Source: Candidatus Blastococcus massiliensis AP3 (GTDB lineage: Bacteria > Actinomycetota > Actinomycetes > Mycobacteriales > Geodermatophilaceae). Taken from it: a stretch of 64,000 bases of DNA. The notes under the pieces were generated by a model. It made no database searches, was not told the DNA's origin, and saw nothing but the letters and a program-made list of their open reading frames with translations. Below are positions 34,177-42,558 of this stretch, piece by piece (position 1 is the stretch's first letter; each line of letters starts with the position of its first letter). Where the stretch lies: the NCBI RefSeq assembly GCF_000582785.1, contig NZ_HG931174.1, positions 959,367-1,023,366 of the forward strand, written 5' to 3'. A program made the position numbers and the translations under genes.

Positions 34177-35199
34177 TCATCGGGCGATCTGCAGGACGTC
34201 GTCGATCATGATCTTCGTCGTCTCGATGCCGCCGAAGACGATGTACCAGGCGGTCGGGTCCAGGTAGACGATCTGGCCGTTCGTGGCGGCCGTCGTCTGC
34301 CGCACGATCTCGTTGTCGAGCACGGCCTCCGCTGCCTGGGCGCCCGCCTCGCCGGTGGCGGCGTCGCGGTCGACGACCCACAGGTAGTCCGGGTCGGTCT
34401 CCAGCAGGAACTCGAAGGAGACCGGCTCGCCGTGCGTGGCGGCCTTGATGTCCTCGACGACCGGCTCGACGCCGAAGGCGTCGTAGATGAGGCCGCCGCG
34501 GGCGCCGCGCGCGTCGGAGTTCTCGCCCGCCGGGGCCATCGCGCTGAGCTGCCCGCCGGAGACCATGAGGCCCAGGCCGGTGCCGGCGTCGGCGGTGGCG
34601 GCCCGCGCCTCCTCGATCCCCTGCTCGATCTCCTCGATCGCGTCGGCCGCCTCGTCCTCGGCGCCGAGCACCTCGCCGAGGAAGGTGACGTTGCGCTCGA
34701 GGTTCTCGAGGTAGGTGCCCCGCATGCCCAGGTCGACGGTGGGCGCGATCCGGTTCAATTCCTCGAACAGGGCTGCCGAGCGGCCGCCGATGATGATCAG
34801 GTCGGGCTGCTGGGCCTCGATCCCGATGACGTCGGCCTCGAACAGCGTCCCCACGTCGTACGCGTCGTCGGCGAGGTGCTGCTCGAGGTAGCCGGGGACG
34901 GAGTCCAGCGGCGCACCCGCGACCTCCCCGCCCAGCGCCCCGATGGTGTCCAGGCTGGCCATGTCGAAGACCACGATGTTCTCGGGGTTCTTCGGCACCT
35001 CGACCGTCGTCTCCTCGAGCTCCGGGTCGGCGTCCTCGTCGGCGGCGTTCACGTTGCGGTCCCAGGTGAAGGAGACCGTCTCGCCGCCCGCCGCGGCACC
35101 GGAGCCCGGGTCGGCCTCGGCGTCGTCACCGCAGGCGGAGAGCGCCAGGACGGCGGCCAGGGGGAGGGCGAGGGCCGAGAGCGGCCGGACTGTGCGCAT
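34177..35199 (-). CDS. Siderophore-binding lipoprotein of the ABC importer
   Basis: This 340-residue lipoprotein has an N-terminal signal with lipobox LSAC (Cys near residue 22). It is followed by an acidic linker and a periplasmic_binding_2 fold like FatB/CeuE (VFDMASLDTIGALG near 100, PDLIIIGGRSAALFEELN near 150). The substrate class is ferric siderophore; which one cannot be told. The start is the ATG at 35199. It is the first gene of the operon, preceded at 35223-35241 by an IdeR/DtxR box, so the operon should be repressed when iron is plentiful. Confidence 0.9.
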   Translation of the reverse strand: MRTVRPLSALALPLAAVLALSACGDDAEADPGSGAAAGGETVSFTWDRNVNAADEDADPELEETTVEVPKNPENIVVFDMASLDTIGALGGEVAGAPLDSVPGYLEQHLADDAYDVGTLFEADVIGIEAQQPDLIIIGGRSAALFEELNRIAPTVDLGMRGTYLENLERNVTFLGEVLGAEDEAADAIEEIEQGIEEARAATADAGTGLGLMVSGGQLSAMAPAGENSDARGARGGLIYDAFGVEPVVEDIKAATHGEPVSFEFLLETDPDYLWVVDRDAATGEAGAQAAEAVLDNEIVRQTTAATNGQIVYLDPTAWYIVFGGIETTKIMIDDVLQIAR

Positions 35200-35222
35200 G
35201 GTGCTCCACTTCGGAACTGAGG

Positions 35223-35241
35223 ATAGGTATGCCTAACTAAG
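35223..35241. promoter_or_regulatory. IdeR/DtxR iron box
   Basis: The 19-bp site agrees with the TWAGGTWAGSCTWACCTWA consensus at about 14 of 19 positions, with the central GCCTAAC and AGGT halves intact. It lies 24 bp before the binding-protein start codon, overlapping the expected promoter. A further half site, GCCTAACCT, follows at 35246-35254. Confidence 0.8.
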
Positions 35242-35374
35242 CCGGGCCTAACCTGCCATACCTGTTCCGGTTCACCGCCGGTGGGGTCCTGACGGCCGGA
35301 CCGCCCGCCGGACCGTCGGGCGCGCGCGGGAAGATGGTCGGCGTGCCCCACCCCGTCCGATCGCGGCCCCGGCC

Positions 35375-35737
35375 GTGACGCTGTCGCTGGTCGTCCCGAT
35401 CACCGTCGTGTCGGTGGTCGTCGTGGTCGTGGGGGTGGCGTCCACGCTCGCCCGGCGGCGCATCGGCCTGGTCCACCTGGTCGCGGCGGCCGTCCTCGAG
35501 GTGCTGCTGCTGGTCCAGGCGGCGGTGGCCCTGCTCGCCATGGACGGCGAGACCCCGGCGGACACCGCGTCGTTCCTCGGCTACCTGTCCGGCGTCGTCC
35601 TCGTTCCCGTGGCCGGCGTGCTGTGGGCGCGCACCGAGATGACCCGCTGGGCCGGCACCGTCCTGGCCGTGGCCGGGGCGGCCGTCGGCGTGATGATCTG
35701 GCGGCTGCTGGAGCTGTGGGAGGCCACCGGTGCCTGA
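35375..35737 (+). CDS. Small four-helix membrane protein, unknown function
   Basis: This 120-residue protein has four hydrophobic segments (about residues 4-24, 30-52, 62-82 and 90-112) and short loops. I do not recognise the family. The start is the GTG at 35375. The next gene on the same strand starts within its last codons (8-bp overlap), so the two small membrane proteins are coupled and may act together. The pair is divergent from the iron importer and its IdeR box lies 134 bp upstream; whether that box also affects this pair is unclear. Confidence 0.65.
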   Translation: MTLSLVVPITVVSVVVVVVGVASTLARRRIGLVHLVAAAVLEVLLLVQAAVALLAMDGETPADTASFLGYLSGVVLVPVAGVLWARTEMTRWAGTVLAVAGAAVGVMIWRLLELWEATGA

Positions 35738-36170
35738 CGACCGCGTGTTGGGTGCGCCGGCCGAGCGAGACGCCGGGTCCGCGGCGGGCGGCCGCAGGGT
35801 GCTGGTGGCCCTCTACGCGGTCTTCGCGCTGGCCGCGGGCGCGCGGGCCGGCGTGCAGCTGGCGACCCGCTTCGACGAGGCGCCGCTGGCCTACGTGCTC
35901 TCGGCGCTGGCCGCGGCGGTCTACCTCGTGGCGACGGTGGCGCTGGCGCGCGGCCCGGCCGGGCGGCGGACGGCGCTGGTGGCGATCAGCGTCGAACTGG
36001 TCGGGGTGCTCGTCGTCGGGACGCTGTCGCTGGCCGACCCGGCGGCCTTCCCCGACGAGACGGTCTGGTCCGGGTACGGGCGCGGCTACCTCTACGTCCC
36101 GCTGGTCCTCCCGGTCCTCGGCCTCTGGGCCCTCCTCCGTCGCGGAGCGGGACGCACGGCGCACGGCTGA
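35730..36170 (+). CDS. Small four-helix membrane protein, unknown function
   Basis: This 146-residue protein has a short polar N-terminus and about four hydrophobic segments (near residues 23-42, 52-72, 80-102 and 120-138). No family is recognised. The start is the GTG at 35730, overlapping the previous gene by 8 bp in another frame. Its stop is 7 bp from the stop of the convergent flavin reductase gene. Function is unknown. Confidence 0.65.
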   Translation: MPDDRVLGAPAERDAGSAAGGRRVLVALYAVFALAAGARAGVQLATRFDEAPLAYVLSALAAAVYLVATVALARGPAGRRTALVAISVELVGVLVVGTLSLADPAAFPDETVWSGYGRGYLYVPLVLPVLGLWALLRRGAGRTAHG

Positions 36171-36176
36171 CCGCGC

Positions 36177-36689
36177 TCAGGCCTCGGATCGGTGCAGCAG
36201 CCCGTAGGACCCCCGGTGGAACAGCAGCGGACGGCGGTCGGCCGAGGCGCCGAGGTCGAGCACCCGGGCCACGACGATGGTGTGGTCGCCGCCGTCGTAC
36301 TCGGCCCACAGCTCGCCGTCGATCCAGGCGACGACGTCGTCCAGGACGGGGGAGCCGTGCGGGCTCGGCGTCCAGGAGACGCCCTCGAACTTGTCGGTCA
36401 CCGACCGGGCGAAGTTCTGCGACACGGCGTCCTGGCCCTCGGCCAGCACGTTGATGCAGAACCGGCCGATGTCCCGCAGCCGCGCCCAGGTCCGCGAGGT
36501 GCGGGCCGGCGCGAACGCGACCAGCGGCGGGTCCAGCGACAGCGAGCTGAACGACTGGCAGGTGAAGCCGATGGGGCCGTCGGCGGTGTCCGCGGTGAGC
36601 ACGGTGACCCCGGACGCGAAGTGGCCCAGCACGTCGCGCAGCACCCGCGGGTCGACGATCCGGGGGGCGCCCTCGGTGGGCCCGGTCAC
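36177..36689 (-). CDS. Flavin reductase-like FMN-binding protein
   Basis: This 170-residue protein has the split-barrel flavin reductase fold: VLGHFASGVTVLTADTADGP near residues 20-39, FTCQSFSSLSLDPPLVAF near 42-59, RFCINVLAEGQ and HTIVVARVLDLG near the end. Such enzymes supply reduced FMN or FAD to monooxygenases. The start is the GTG at 36689, overlapping the lyase stop by 4 bp (GTGA), so it is co-translated with an HMG-CoA lyase-like enzyme. No monooxygenase gene is nearby. Confidence 0.88.
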   Translation of the reverse strand: MTGPTEGAPRIVDPRVLRDVLGHFASGVTVLTADTADGPIGFTCQSFSSLSLDPPLVAFAPARTSRTWARLRDIGRFCINVLAEGQDAVSQNFARSVTDKFEGVSWTPSPHGSPVLDDVVAWIDGELWAEYDGGDHTIVVARVLDLGASADRRPLLFHRGSYGLLHRSEA

Positions 36690-37621
36690 CGGTCGTCCCG
36701 GGACCGCGGCACGGACCGGCCGCCGGCCCGGTACAGCGAGCTGGGCAGCTCGTGCCCCACGGCCTGCTCCGTCACCCGGGCGGCAGCCAGGACTGCGTCG
36801 AGGTCCAGCCCGGTCCGCACACCCGACTCCTCGAGCATGTAGACCAGCTCCTCCGTGGCGATGTTGCCGCTCGCGCCCGGGGCGAACGGGCAGCCGCCGA
36901 GCCCGCCGATCGACGCGTCGAGCTGCGTCACACCCGCCTGGACGGCGGCCAGTGCGTTGGCCTGGCCGGTGCCGCGGGTGTCGTGGAAGTGCACGCCGAC
37001 CGGGATGCCCGGGCAGGCGCGGCGGACGGCGTCGAGCAGCTGCACCACGCGCAGCGGCGTCGTGGTCCCGATCGTGTCCCCCAGGCACAGCTGGTCGGCG
37101 CCGGCCGTGACCGATGCCCGGGCGACGTCGACGGTGCGGGAGATCGCCGTGCGGCCGTCGAACGGGCAGTCCCAGGCGGTGGCGATGATGACCTCCAGCG
37201 AGCCGCCGGCCCCGTGGGCGAGGTTCGCGATCTCGCCGACGCGGCCCACCGCCTCCGCGGTGGTGCATCCGGCATTGGCCCGGCTGTGCCCGTCGGTGGC
37301 GGAGACCACGTACTCGAGGTCGGCCACCCCGGCGTCGACCGCGCGGACGGCGCCCCGGGGGTTGGCCACCAGGGCCGACCAGTGCACCTCCGGCCAGCGG
37401 CTCAGCTCGGCGGCGACCTGGTCGGCGTCCGCCAGCGCCGGTACGGCCTTGGGCGACACGAACGACGTCGCCTCGATCCGGCGGACCCCGGTGGCGACCA
37501 GCGCCTCCAGCATGTCCAGCTTGGCCTCCAGCGGAACGGGTGCCTCCAGCTGGAGGCCGTCCCGCATGCCGACCTCCCGGACGTCGATCTCCGCGGGCAG
37601 GACCAGGTCGAACTCGTTCAC
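36686..37621 (-). CDS. Hydroxymethylglutaryl-CoA lyase family enzyme
   Basis: This 311-residue TIM-barrel lyase of the DRE-TIM family would cleave HMG-CoA to acetoacetate and acetyl-CoA in leucine breakdown. Landmarks are REVGMRDGLQ near residues 14-23 (metal and catalytic Arg-Asp), EATSFVSPKAVPALADA near 48, GVHFHDTRGTGQANAL near 210 (metal His-x-His) and GGLGGCPFAPGASGNIATEE near 240, which holds the catalytic Cys. The start is the GTG at 37621, 6 bp after an exact AGGAGG. It is followed, with overlap, by the flavin reductase gene. A related acyl-CoA lyase specificity cannot be excluded. Confidence 0.85.
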   Translation of the reverse strand: MNEFDLVLPAEIDVREVGMRDGLQLEAPVPLEAKLDMLEALVATGVRRIEATSFVSPKAVPALADADQVAAELSRWPEVHWSALVANPRGAVRAVDAGVADLEYVVSATDGHSRANAGCTTAEAVGRVGEIANLAHGAGGSLEVIIATAWDCPFDGRTAISRTVDVARASVTAGADQLCLGDTIGTTTPLRVVQLLDAVRRACPGIPVGVHFHDTRGTGQANALAAVQAGVTQLDASIGGLGGCPFAPGASGNIATEELVYMLEESGVRTGLDLDAVLAAARVTEQAVGHELPSSLYRAGGRSVPRSRDDR

Positions 37622-37766
37622 GCCGTACCTCCTGACAAGGGTCTCCGCGCATCCTCCACCCGTCCGGGGTCCCCCGATGAGGCGACCCGGAACGGTTCCG
37701 TGACGCCTGCCGCGCCGTTCGTCGGTGGCGTCGCGCAAGATGAGTGCAGGCGACGGAGGTGGGGAT

Positions 37767-38666
37767 GTGATCGAGGTGGTGGGCGCGTTCCCCCCTGCTG
37801 ACCGGCGCAGCGCCTTCGCGAACGCCCCGATGGGGGTCGCGCTGACCACGCCGGACGGCGTCCTGGTCGACGTCAACCCGGCGCTGGGCGAGCTGCTGGG
37901 CCGCACGCCAGAGGAGCTGTACGGCACCTCCGTGCACGACATGATCCATCCCGACCTCGCGGCCGCCGCCCGCGAGGCGTTCGCGGCCCTGCTGACCGAC
38001 CACAGCCGGCCGCTGCGGCACGAGACCCGGCTGGTGCGCGCCGACTCCACGGCGGTGCCGGTCCAGCTGACCGCCTCCTGGGTGGAGGAGACGCCCGAGG
38101 GCCAGGCCGCGCACCTGGTGATCATCATCGAGGACATCACCGAGCGGAAGGCGCTCGAGGCGCAGCTGGTCCACCGCTCGCTGCACGACCCGCTCACCGG
38201 GCTGCCCAACCGGCTGCTCTTCCAGGACCGGCTGTGGCACGCCCTGGAACGGGGTCAGCGCGAACGCACGCCCACCTGCGTCCTGATCATGGACCTCGAC
38301 GGGTTCAAGGCGATCAACGACGAGCTCGGCCACCCCATGGGCGACCTCGTGCTCGTCGCCTTCGCCGACCGCCTGCGCTCGGTGCTCCGGGCCAGCGACA
38401 CCGCCGCGCGACTCGGCGGCGACGAGTTCAGCATCGTCTGCGAGAACACCGAGCCCGCCGACGCGGAGGTGCTCGCCGACCGGCTGCGGGCCGCGGTCAC
38501 CCAGCCCCTGGAGCTCAGCGGGCAGGAGGTCTCGATCGGCATCAGCATCGGGATCGGCTCGGCACCCGGCGGGGAGGAGCCCGGCGACGTGCACGAACAG
38601 GTGGTCCGGGCCGCCGACGACGCGATGTACGCCGACAAGAGCCGGCGCCGCCCTCCCCGCCGCTAG
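37767..38666 (+). CDS. PAS-GGDEF diguanylate cyclase
   Basis: This is a soluble protein of about 299 residues. A PAS domain covers residues 15-130 (ANAPMGVALTTPDG, VNPALGELLGRTPEEL, ends EDITERKALEAQL). The GGDEF domain covers about 135-295, with HDPLTGLPNR and the active site LGGDEFSIVCEN near 220. The canonical GGDEF site indicates c-di-GMP synthesis. No inhibitory RxxD is obvious five residues upstream. The start is taken as the GTG at 37767, 7 bp after GGAGG; ATGs at 37740 and 37725 are alternatives. It is divergent from the HMG-CoA lyase operon. Confidence 0.9.
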   Translation: MIEVVGAFPPADRRSAFANAPMGVALTTPDGVLVDVNPALGELLGRTPEELYGTSVHDMIHPDLAAAAREAFAALLTDHSRPLRHETRLVRADSTAVPVQLTASWVEETPEGQAAHLVIIIEDITERKALEAQLVHRSLHDPLTGLPNRLLFQDRLWHALERGQRERTPTCVLIMDLDGFKAINDELGHPMGDLVLVAFADRLRSVLRASDTAARLGGDEFSIVCENTEPADAEVLADRLRAAVTQPLELSGQEVSIGISIGIGSAPGGEEPGDVHEQVVRAADDAMYADKSRRRPPRR

Positions 38667-38679
38667 GACGTCCGCGCCG

Positions 38680-39339
38680 CTAGGACCTCCCGCCGTCGGA
38701 CGACTGCCCGGCGGCCACCCATTCGAGGGTGGTCCGCAGCCGTGCGAACACGGCGATGAGAATCGGCAGGGGCAGCGCCACGAGCACGAAGCCCAGCAGG
38801 GCGTCGGCGTCCTCGCCGTAGAGGGTCGAGCCGCCCACCACCGCGACGACCAGCAGCGAGGCCGCCGCGCCCAGGGCCGCGATGAACAGCACGTCCGCTC
38901 CCCGGCGTCCGACCAGCCGGACCGCGCCGGCGATGAGCCCCGTCGCGCTGAGCACTCCGGTGAGGAACAGCAGCACAGAGACGGCTCCGCCGCCGTCGGC
39001 GAGGATGACGAGCAGGGCGCCGAGCGAGACCAGTGCGCTCGCGCCGCCCGCGATGAAGCCCAGGACGGCGGCGGTGGTCGCCGAGCCGGGCCGCCCGGGG
39101 CCGTGCGGCCACGGAGCCTGCGCCTGCGGAAGGCCGTAGGGCGGGCCGTAACCCGGTGGCGGTCCGTAACCCGGAGGCGGCCCGTAACCCGGAGGCGGCC
39201 CGTAACCCGGAGGCGGCCCGTAACCCGGAGGCGGCCCGTAACCCGGAGGCGGCCCGTGACCGGGCGGCGGACCGGTGGGCGGCGGACCGGTGGGCGGCGG
39301 ACCCTCGTAGCCGGAGTCATCGTGCGGGCTGCCGTTCAC
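38680..39339 (-). CDS. Membrane protein with Gly-Pro-Tyr repeat N-terminus
   Basis: This 219-residue protein has a cytoplasmic-type proline-rich N-tail with seven copies of a GPPPGY-like hexapeptide (about residues 20-70), followed by four hydrophobic segments between about 85 and 205. The hexapeptides correspond to an 18-bp tandem DNA repeat. Such tails are common in actinobacterial membrane proteins and may mediate protein contacts or phase separation. The function is unknown. The start is the GTG at 39339. The gene converges on the GGDEF gene, with 13 bp between stops. Confidence 0.75.
   Translation of the reverse strand: MNGSPHDDSGYEGPPPTGPPPTGPPPGHGPPPGYGPPPGYGPPPGYGPPPGYGPPPGYGPPPGYGPPYGLPQAQAPWPHGPGRPGSATTAAVLGFIAGGASALVSLGALLVILADGGGAVSVLLFLTGVLSATGLIAGAVRLVGRRGADVLFIAALGAAASLLVVAVVGGSTLYGEDADALLGFVLVALPLPILIAVFARLRTTLEWVAAGQSSDGGRS
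39147..39272. repeat. 18-bp tandem repeat (seven units) inside a coding region
   Basis: Units begin at 39147, 39165, 39183, 39201, 39219, 39237 and 39255. The core is CGTAACCCGGAGGCGGCC, with the first and last units slightly diverged. The unit length is a multiple of three, so copy-number change keeps the reading frame of the GPPPGY repeats. Confidence 0.95.
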
Positions 39340-39360
39340 GGCCCCAGTCTGCCGGTCGGG

Positions 39361-39696
39361 TCAGACGACGCGCGGCGAGTACATGATCACGGCGACCCCC
39401 ACGAGGCAGAGCAGAGCGCCCGCGACGTCGTACCGGTCGGGCCGGAAGCCGTCGACGGCCATGCCCCACAGCAGCGACCCGGCGACGAAGACCCCGCCGT
39501 AGGCGGCCAGGATCCGGCCGAAGTTCGCGTCGGGCTGCAGCGTGGCGACGAAGCCGTACGCGCCGAGCGCGATCACCCCGGCGCCGATCCAGAGCCAGCC
39601 CCGCGCCTCCCGCACCCCCTGCCAGACCAGCCAGGCGCCGCCGATCTCGGCCAGTGCGGCCAGGAGGAACAGGAGGACGGAGCGCGCGACGGTCAC
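39361..39696 (-). CDS. UPF0060 family membrane protein (YnfA-like)
   Basis: This 111-residue protein has four membrane segments and reads through the whole UPF0060/YnfA pattern: [17 protein letters not shown] near residues 10-26, [34 protein letters not shown] in the middle and [19 protein letters not shown] near 75. YnfA proteins resemble SMR transporters; the physiological substrate is unsettled. The start is the GTG at 39696, 19 bp after the VOC-domain gene in the same direction, which suggests an AraC-VOC-YnfA operon. Confidence 0.93.
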   Translation of the reverse strand: MTVARSVLLFLLAALAEIGGAWLVWQGVREARGWLWIGAGVIALGAYGFVATLQPDANFGRILAAYGGVFVAGSLLWGMAVDGFRPDRYDVAGALLCLVGVAVIMYSPRVV

Positions 39697-39715
39697 CCCC
39701 GGACCGTAGAGCGGC

Positions 39716-40123
39716 TCACCCGGCCCGGCGCGGCTCCCCCGCGTACGTGCCGAACGACCACAGGTTCCCCTCCGGATCGCGGACCGAGCACTCCTTCGAC
39801 CCGTAGTCGGTGGTGGCGGGTTCGCGGACGATGGTCGCGCCCGCCGCGACGGCGCGGGCGTGGACGGTCATCGGGTCGGCGGTGACGACGTAGCAGGCGG
39901 CGGTGCCGGGCACGGCCGGCCAGGCGTCGTCGGGCTCGTCGCGCACCGAGCCCAGCATCACGCCGCCGCCCTCCGGCCAGGAGAGCTGGGCGTGGTCGAC
40001 GCGGTCCCCCTCGCCGTAGACCACGGTCTCCTCGAAACCGAGCACGTCGACGAGGAAGCGGATCAGGGCGCGGGCGTCGTGCGCGCGGAAGGCGGGCCAT
40101 ACCTGGGGCTGTGGTGTCGTCAT
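39716..40123 (-). CDS. VOC superfamily (glyoxalase/bleomycin resistance-like) protein
   Basis: This 135-residue protein consists of two beta-alpha-beta-beta-beta modules typical of the VOC superfamily: [20 protein letters not shown] near residues 17-36 and [17 protein letters not shown] near the C-terminus. The end motif is the usual metal- or ligand-binding strand. The substrate cannot be told. The start is the ATG at 40123, overlapping the AraC-type regulator stop by 4 bp, so it is a likely target of that regulator. Confidence 0.88.
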   Translation of the reverse strand: MTTPQPQVWPAFRAHDARALIRFLVDVLGFEETVVYGEGDRVDHAQLSWPEGGGVMLGSVRDEPDDAWPAVPGTAACYVVTADPMTVHARAVAAGATIVREPATTDYGSKECSVRDPEGNLWSFGTYAGEPRRAG

Positions 40124-40974
40124 GCCGGCGAGAGTGCCGCGTCGAGGGCACGGGTGTCTTGGACGTATCCGAACTCCGCAGCGAGCCAGCGCGTGGGGGG
40201 CAGCCCGGAGAACGCGCGCCATTCCCGGGTCAGGTGGGCCTGGTCGGCGAAGCCGCCGGCCGCGGCGAGCCCGGCGAGGTCCGCCGGGTGCCCGGCGGCC
40301 ACGCGCCCGGCGAGCGCACGGCGGGCGACGTCGAACCGGGCGATCCGCGCCGCCTCCTTGGGACCGAGCCCCGTCTCGGCGCGGAACCGCTGCTCCAGGT
40401 ACCGGGGCGACCAGCCCACGCGGCGGGCCACCTCGGCGACCCGAAGCCGGCCGTGCGACGTCGTCGTCAGCCGCCAGGCCTCGGCGACGCCGTCGGGGAT
40501 CTCGTCCGCGGGCCGTAGCCGGCGGAGCAGTACCGCGTCCAGCACGGCGAAGCGCTCGGCCCACCCCTCAGCTGCCCGGACGCGTCCGAGCACCTCGTCG
40601 GCGGCACGGCCGAGGAGCTCGTCGAGGTGGAGGTCGACGGAGGCGAGCGCCCCGGCCGGAACGCCCAGCAGCGCCCGCGCGCCGGCCGGCGTGAGCGACA
40701 GCTGGATGCCGGCCTGCCGCCCGGGATGGGCGATCCGCGCCGGACGGGTGTGCAGCCCGCCCACCAGCGCGTCGAACCGGCCGGGGCTCTGCCCCGGATC
40801 GGGATGCGCGGCCATGACCAGCGGCTCGTCGAGGGTGAGGATCAGCGTCAGCCACGGGGAGGGGAGCCCCAGGTGCTCGCCCGGCGGGAGGCCCTCGTGG
40901 TCGTAGCCGACCGCAGCCGCGACGAACGGGCGCAGCGCGGGATGCGGGCGATGCGCCACCGACTCCTGCCGCAT
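40120..40974 (-). CDS. AraC-family transcriptional regulator
   Basis: This 284-residue regulator has an N-terminal ligand domain and a C-terminal double helix-turn-helix. The second half contains LRVAEVARRVGWSPRYLEQRF near residues 174-194, RFDVARRALAG near 207 and LAAAGGFADQAHLTREWRAF near 230, the AraC/XylS HTH_18 pattern. The start is the ATG at 40974. It is translationally coupled to the VOC protein gene and is probably the first gene of an operon with YnfA. The inducer is unknown. Confidence 0.9.
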   Translation of the reverse strand: MRQESVAHRPHPALRPFVAAAVGYDHEGLPPGEHLGLPSPWLTLILTLDEPLVMAAHPDPGQSPGRFDALVGGLHTRPARIAHPGRQAGIQLSLTPAGARALLGVPAGALASVDLHLDELLGRAADEVLGRVRAAEGWAERFAVLDAVLLRRLRPADEIPDGVAEAWRLTTTSHGRLRVAEVARRVGWSPRYLEQRFRAETGLGPKEAARIARFDVARRALAGRVAAGHPADLAGLAAAGGFADQAHLTREWRAFSGLPPTRWLAAEFGYVQDTRALDAALSPA

Positions 40975-41031
40975 CAGAGCATCGTCACAGCGCGGCGGCG
41001 CCGTGTCACGGGGCAGGGCGAGGTTCCCGCC

Positions 41032-41541
41032 TCAGGCGCCCGACGCCGACACCGCGATACCCATGACGAAGATCAGGGCGAGGATGCCGACCCCGATCCA
41101 GCCGAGCACGATGCCGGCGGTCGCCATGCCGCCGCCGGCCTCCTGGCGCTCCGCGATCTGCCGCTTGGCGATGTAGCCGAAGATCAGCGCCAGGATGCTG
41201 CCGATCCAGTACAGCCAGAGGATGCCCAGCACCAGCGAGGCGATGGCCATGCCGTTCGTGCGCTGCGGGGGGGCGTAGCCGTACGGGTAGCCGCCGTAGG
41301 GCTGCCCGTAGGCCGGCGGATATCCGCCGGCGTACGGGCCCTGGGGCACGGCGTAGCCCCCGGGCTGCGGATAGCCGCCAGGCTGCGGGTAGCCGCCGGG
41401 CTGCGGCTGCTGCGGGTAGCCCGCGGGCTGCGGCTGGTCCTGCCCCCAGGCGCCACCGGCGGGCTGGCCGTACGGGGTGCCGTCACCGGGCCGACCGTGG
41501 GGGTCGCCGGCACCGGGCTCGTGTGGACCGGGGTGGGTCAT
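41032..41541 (-). CDS. DUF4190 membrane protein with Pro/Gly/Tyr/Gln-rich tail
   Basis: This 169-residue protein has a long disordered N-tail of GGYPQP-like repeats (residues 1-90), followed by the DUF4190 core: [20 protein letters not shown] and [13 protein letters not shown], then [16 protein letters not shown], giving two membrane hairpin segments. The function of the family is unknown. The start is the ATG at 41541. Its composition resembles the repeat-tailed membrane protein at 38680, but the folds differ. Confidence 0.85.
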   Translation of the reverse strand: MTHPGPHEPGAGDPHGRPGDGTPYGQPAGGAWGQDQPQPAGYPQQPQPGGYPQPGGYPQPGGYAVPQGPYAGGYPPAYGQPYGGYPYGYAPPQRTNGMAIASLVLGILWLYWIGSILALIFGYIAKRQIAERQEAGGGMATAGIVLGWIGVGILALIFVMGIAVSASGA

Positions 41542-41665
41542 CGGGGTGCTCCTGCTCGCTGTGCCGTCGCGCGGGACGTCGTCCGTGGTCGTCCCATCCT
41601 GACGGCACCGCGCCGTGCCGGAAGAGCGACGCGCTGCCCACCCACCCGGAGGGGGCAGCCCGCGG

Positions 41666-42511
41666 TCACCCCTCGGCTTCCACCTGCGACAGGAAGTAGC
41701 TCAGCGTCTCGAGGAAGACCTCCGCCTGCTCGGAGTGCACCCAGTGGCCGGCGTTCTTGATCCGCACGAGCCGGGTGGCGGGGAAGAGCTCGTCCATCCG
41801 GGCCCGGTCCTCCGGCAGCACGTAGTGGGAGTTCGCGCCGGCCACCCAGAGCACCGGTCCGTCGAAGGTCGCGCCGGGCGGCGGGTCGGGGAAGCGCCGC
41901 AGCTCGCCGAGGTCGCGGGCCAGCAGGTCGAGGTTCAGCAGCCACCGCCACCCGCCGTCGGCGCCCGAGCCCTCCCGGGACAGGCTCTGCAGCAGGAAGC
42001 TGCGCACCATCCGGCTGGGGACGGCGGCGCGCAGCGCGGCGTCGGCCTCGGCCCGGCTGTCCAGCGACTCCAGGTCGAGCGCTCGCATGGCGTCGATGAA
42101 CGCCGCGAACGGAGAGGCCTCCTCGTCGGGGTCGTCGGTCCGCCCGCCCTGCAGGGGGTATTCGACCGGCGCGATGTCGACGACGACGAGCGCTCGCAGC
42201 AGCTCCGGCCGGCGCAGCGCGAGCTGCATCGCGACCTTGCCGCCCATCGAGTGGCCGATCAGGCTGACCGGCTCGCCGAACGAGGCCAGCTGGTCGGCCA
42301 CCATGTCGGCCATGTCGAGGTAGTCGACCCGCTGCGTCCAGGGGGAGAGGCCGTGGTTGGGCAGGTCGAGCAGGGTGACCCGGTGCCCGTCGGCGAGCCC
42401 CTTGGCCACCGTCGTCCAGTTCTTCCCCTGGCCGAACAACCCGTGCAGGAAGACCACCCGGGGGCCGGCCTCCCCCACGGTGCGCCCGTGCAGCGCGACG
42501 TCCTCGTCCAC
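41666..42511 (-). CDS. Alpha/beta-hydrolase (YbfF-like esterase)
   Basis: This 281-residue alpha/beta-hydrolase has oxyanion segment [14 protein letters not shown] near residues 19-32, [12 protein letters not shown] near 47, nucleophile Ser in [12 protein letters not shown] near 84-95 and the late His in [10 protein letters not shown] near 258. The NHG-S and GQGKNW features resemble the YbfF/ABHD11 esterases. The start is taken as the GTG at 42511, where family similarity begins; there is no good ribosome-binding site, so the start is uncertain. It lies 48 bp after the secreted LGFP protein gene on the same strand. Confidence 0.85.
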   Translation of the reverse strand: MDEDVALHGRTVGEAGPRVVFLHGLFGQGKNWTTVAKGLADGHRVTLLDLPNHGLSPWTQRVDYLDMADMVADQLASFGEPVSLIGHSMGGKVAMQLALRRPELLRALVVVDIAPVEYPLQGGRTDDPDEEASPFAAFIDAMRALDLESLDSRAEADAALRAAVPSRMVRSFLLQSLSREGSGADGGWRWLLNLDLLARDLGELRRFPDPPPGATFDGPVLWVAGANSHYVLPEDRARMDELFPATRLVRIKNAGHWVHSEQAEVFLETLSYFLSQVEAEG

Positions 42512-42558
42512 CCGGTTATCCCACCAGTCCGGAGCGGCGCCGTCCCCTCGGGGCCCGG

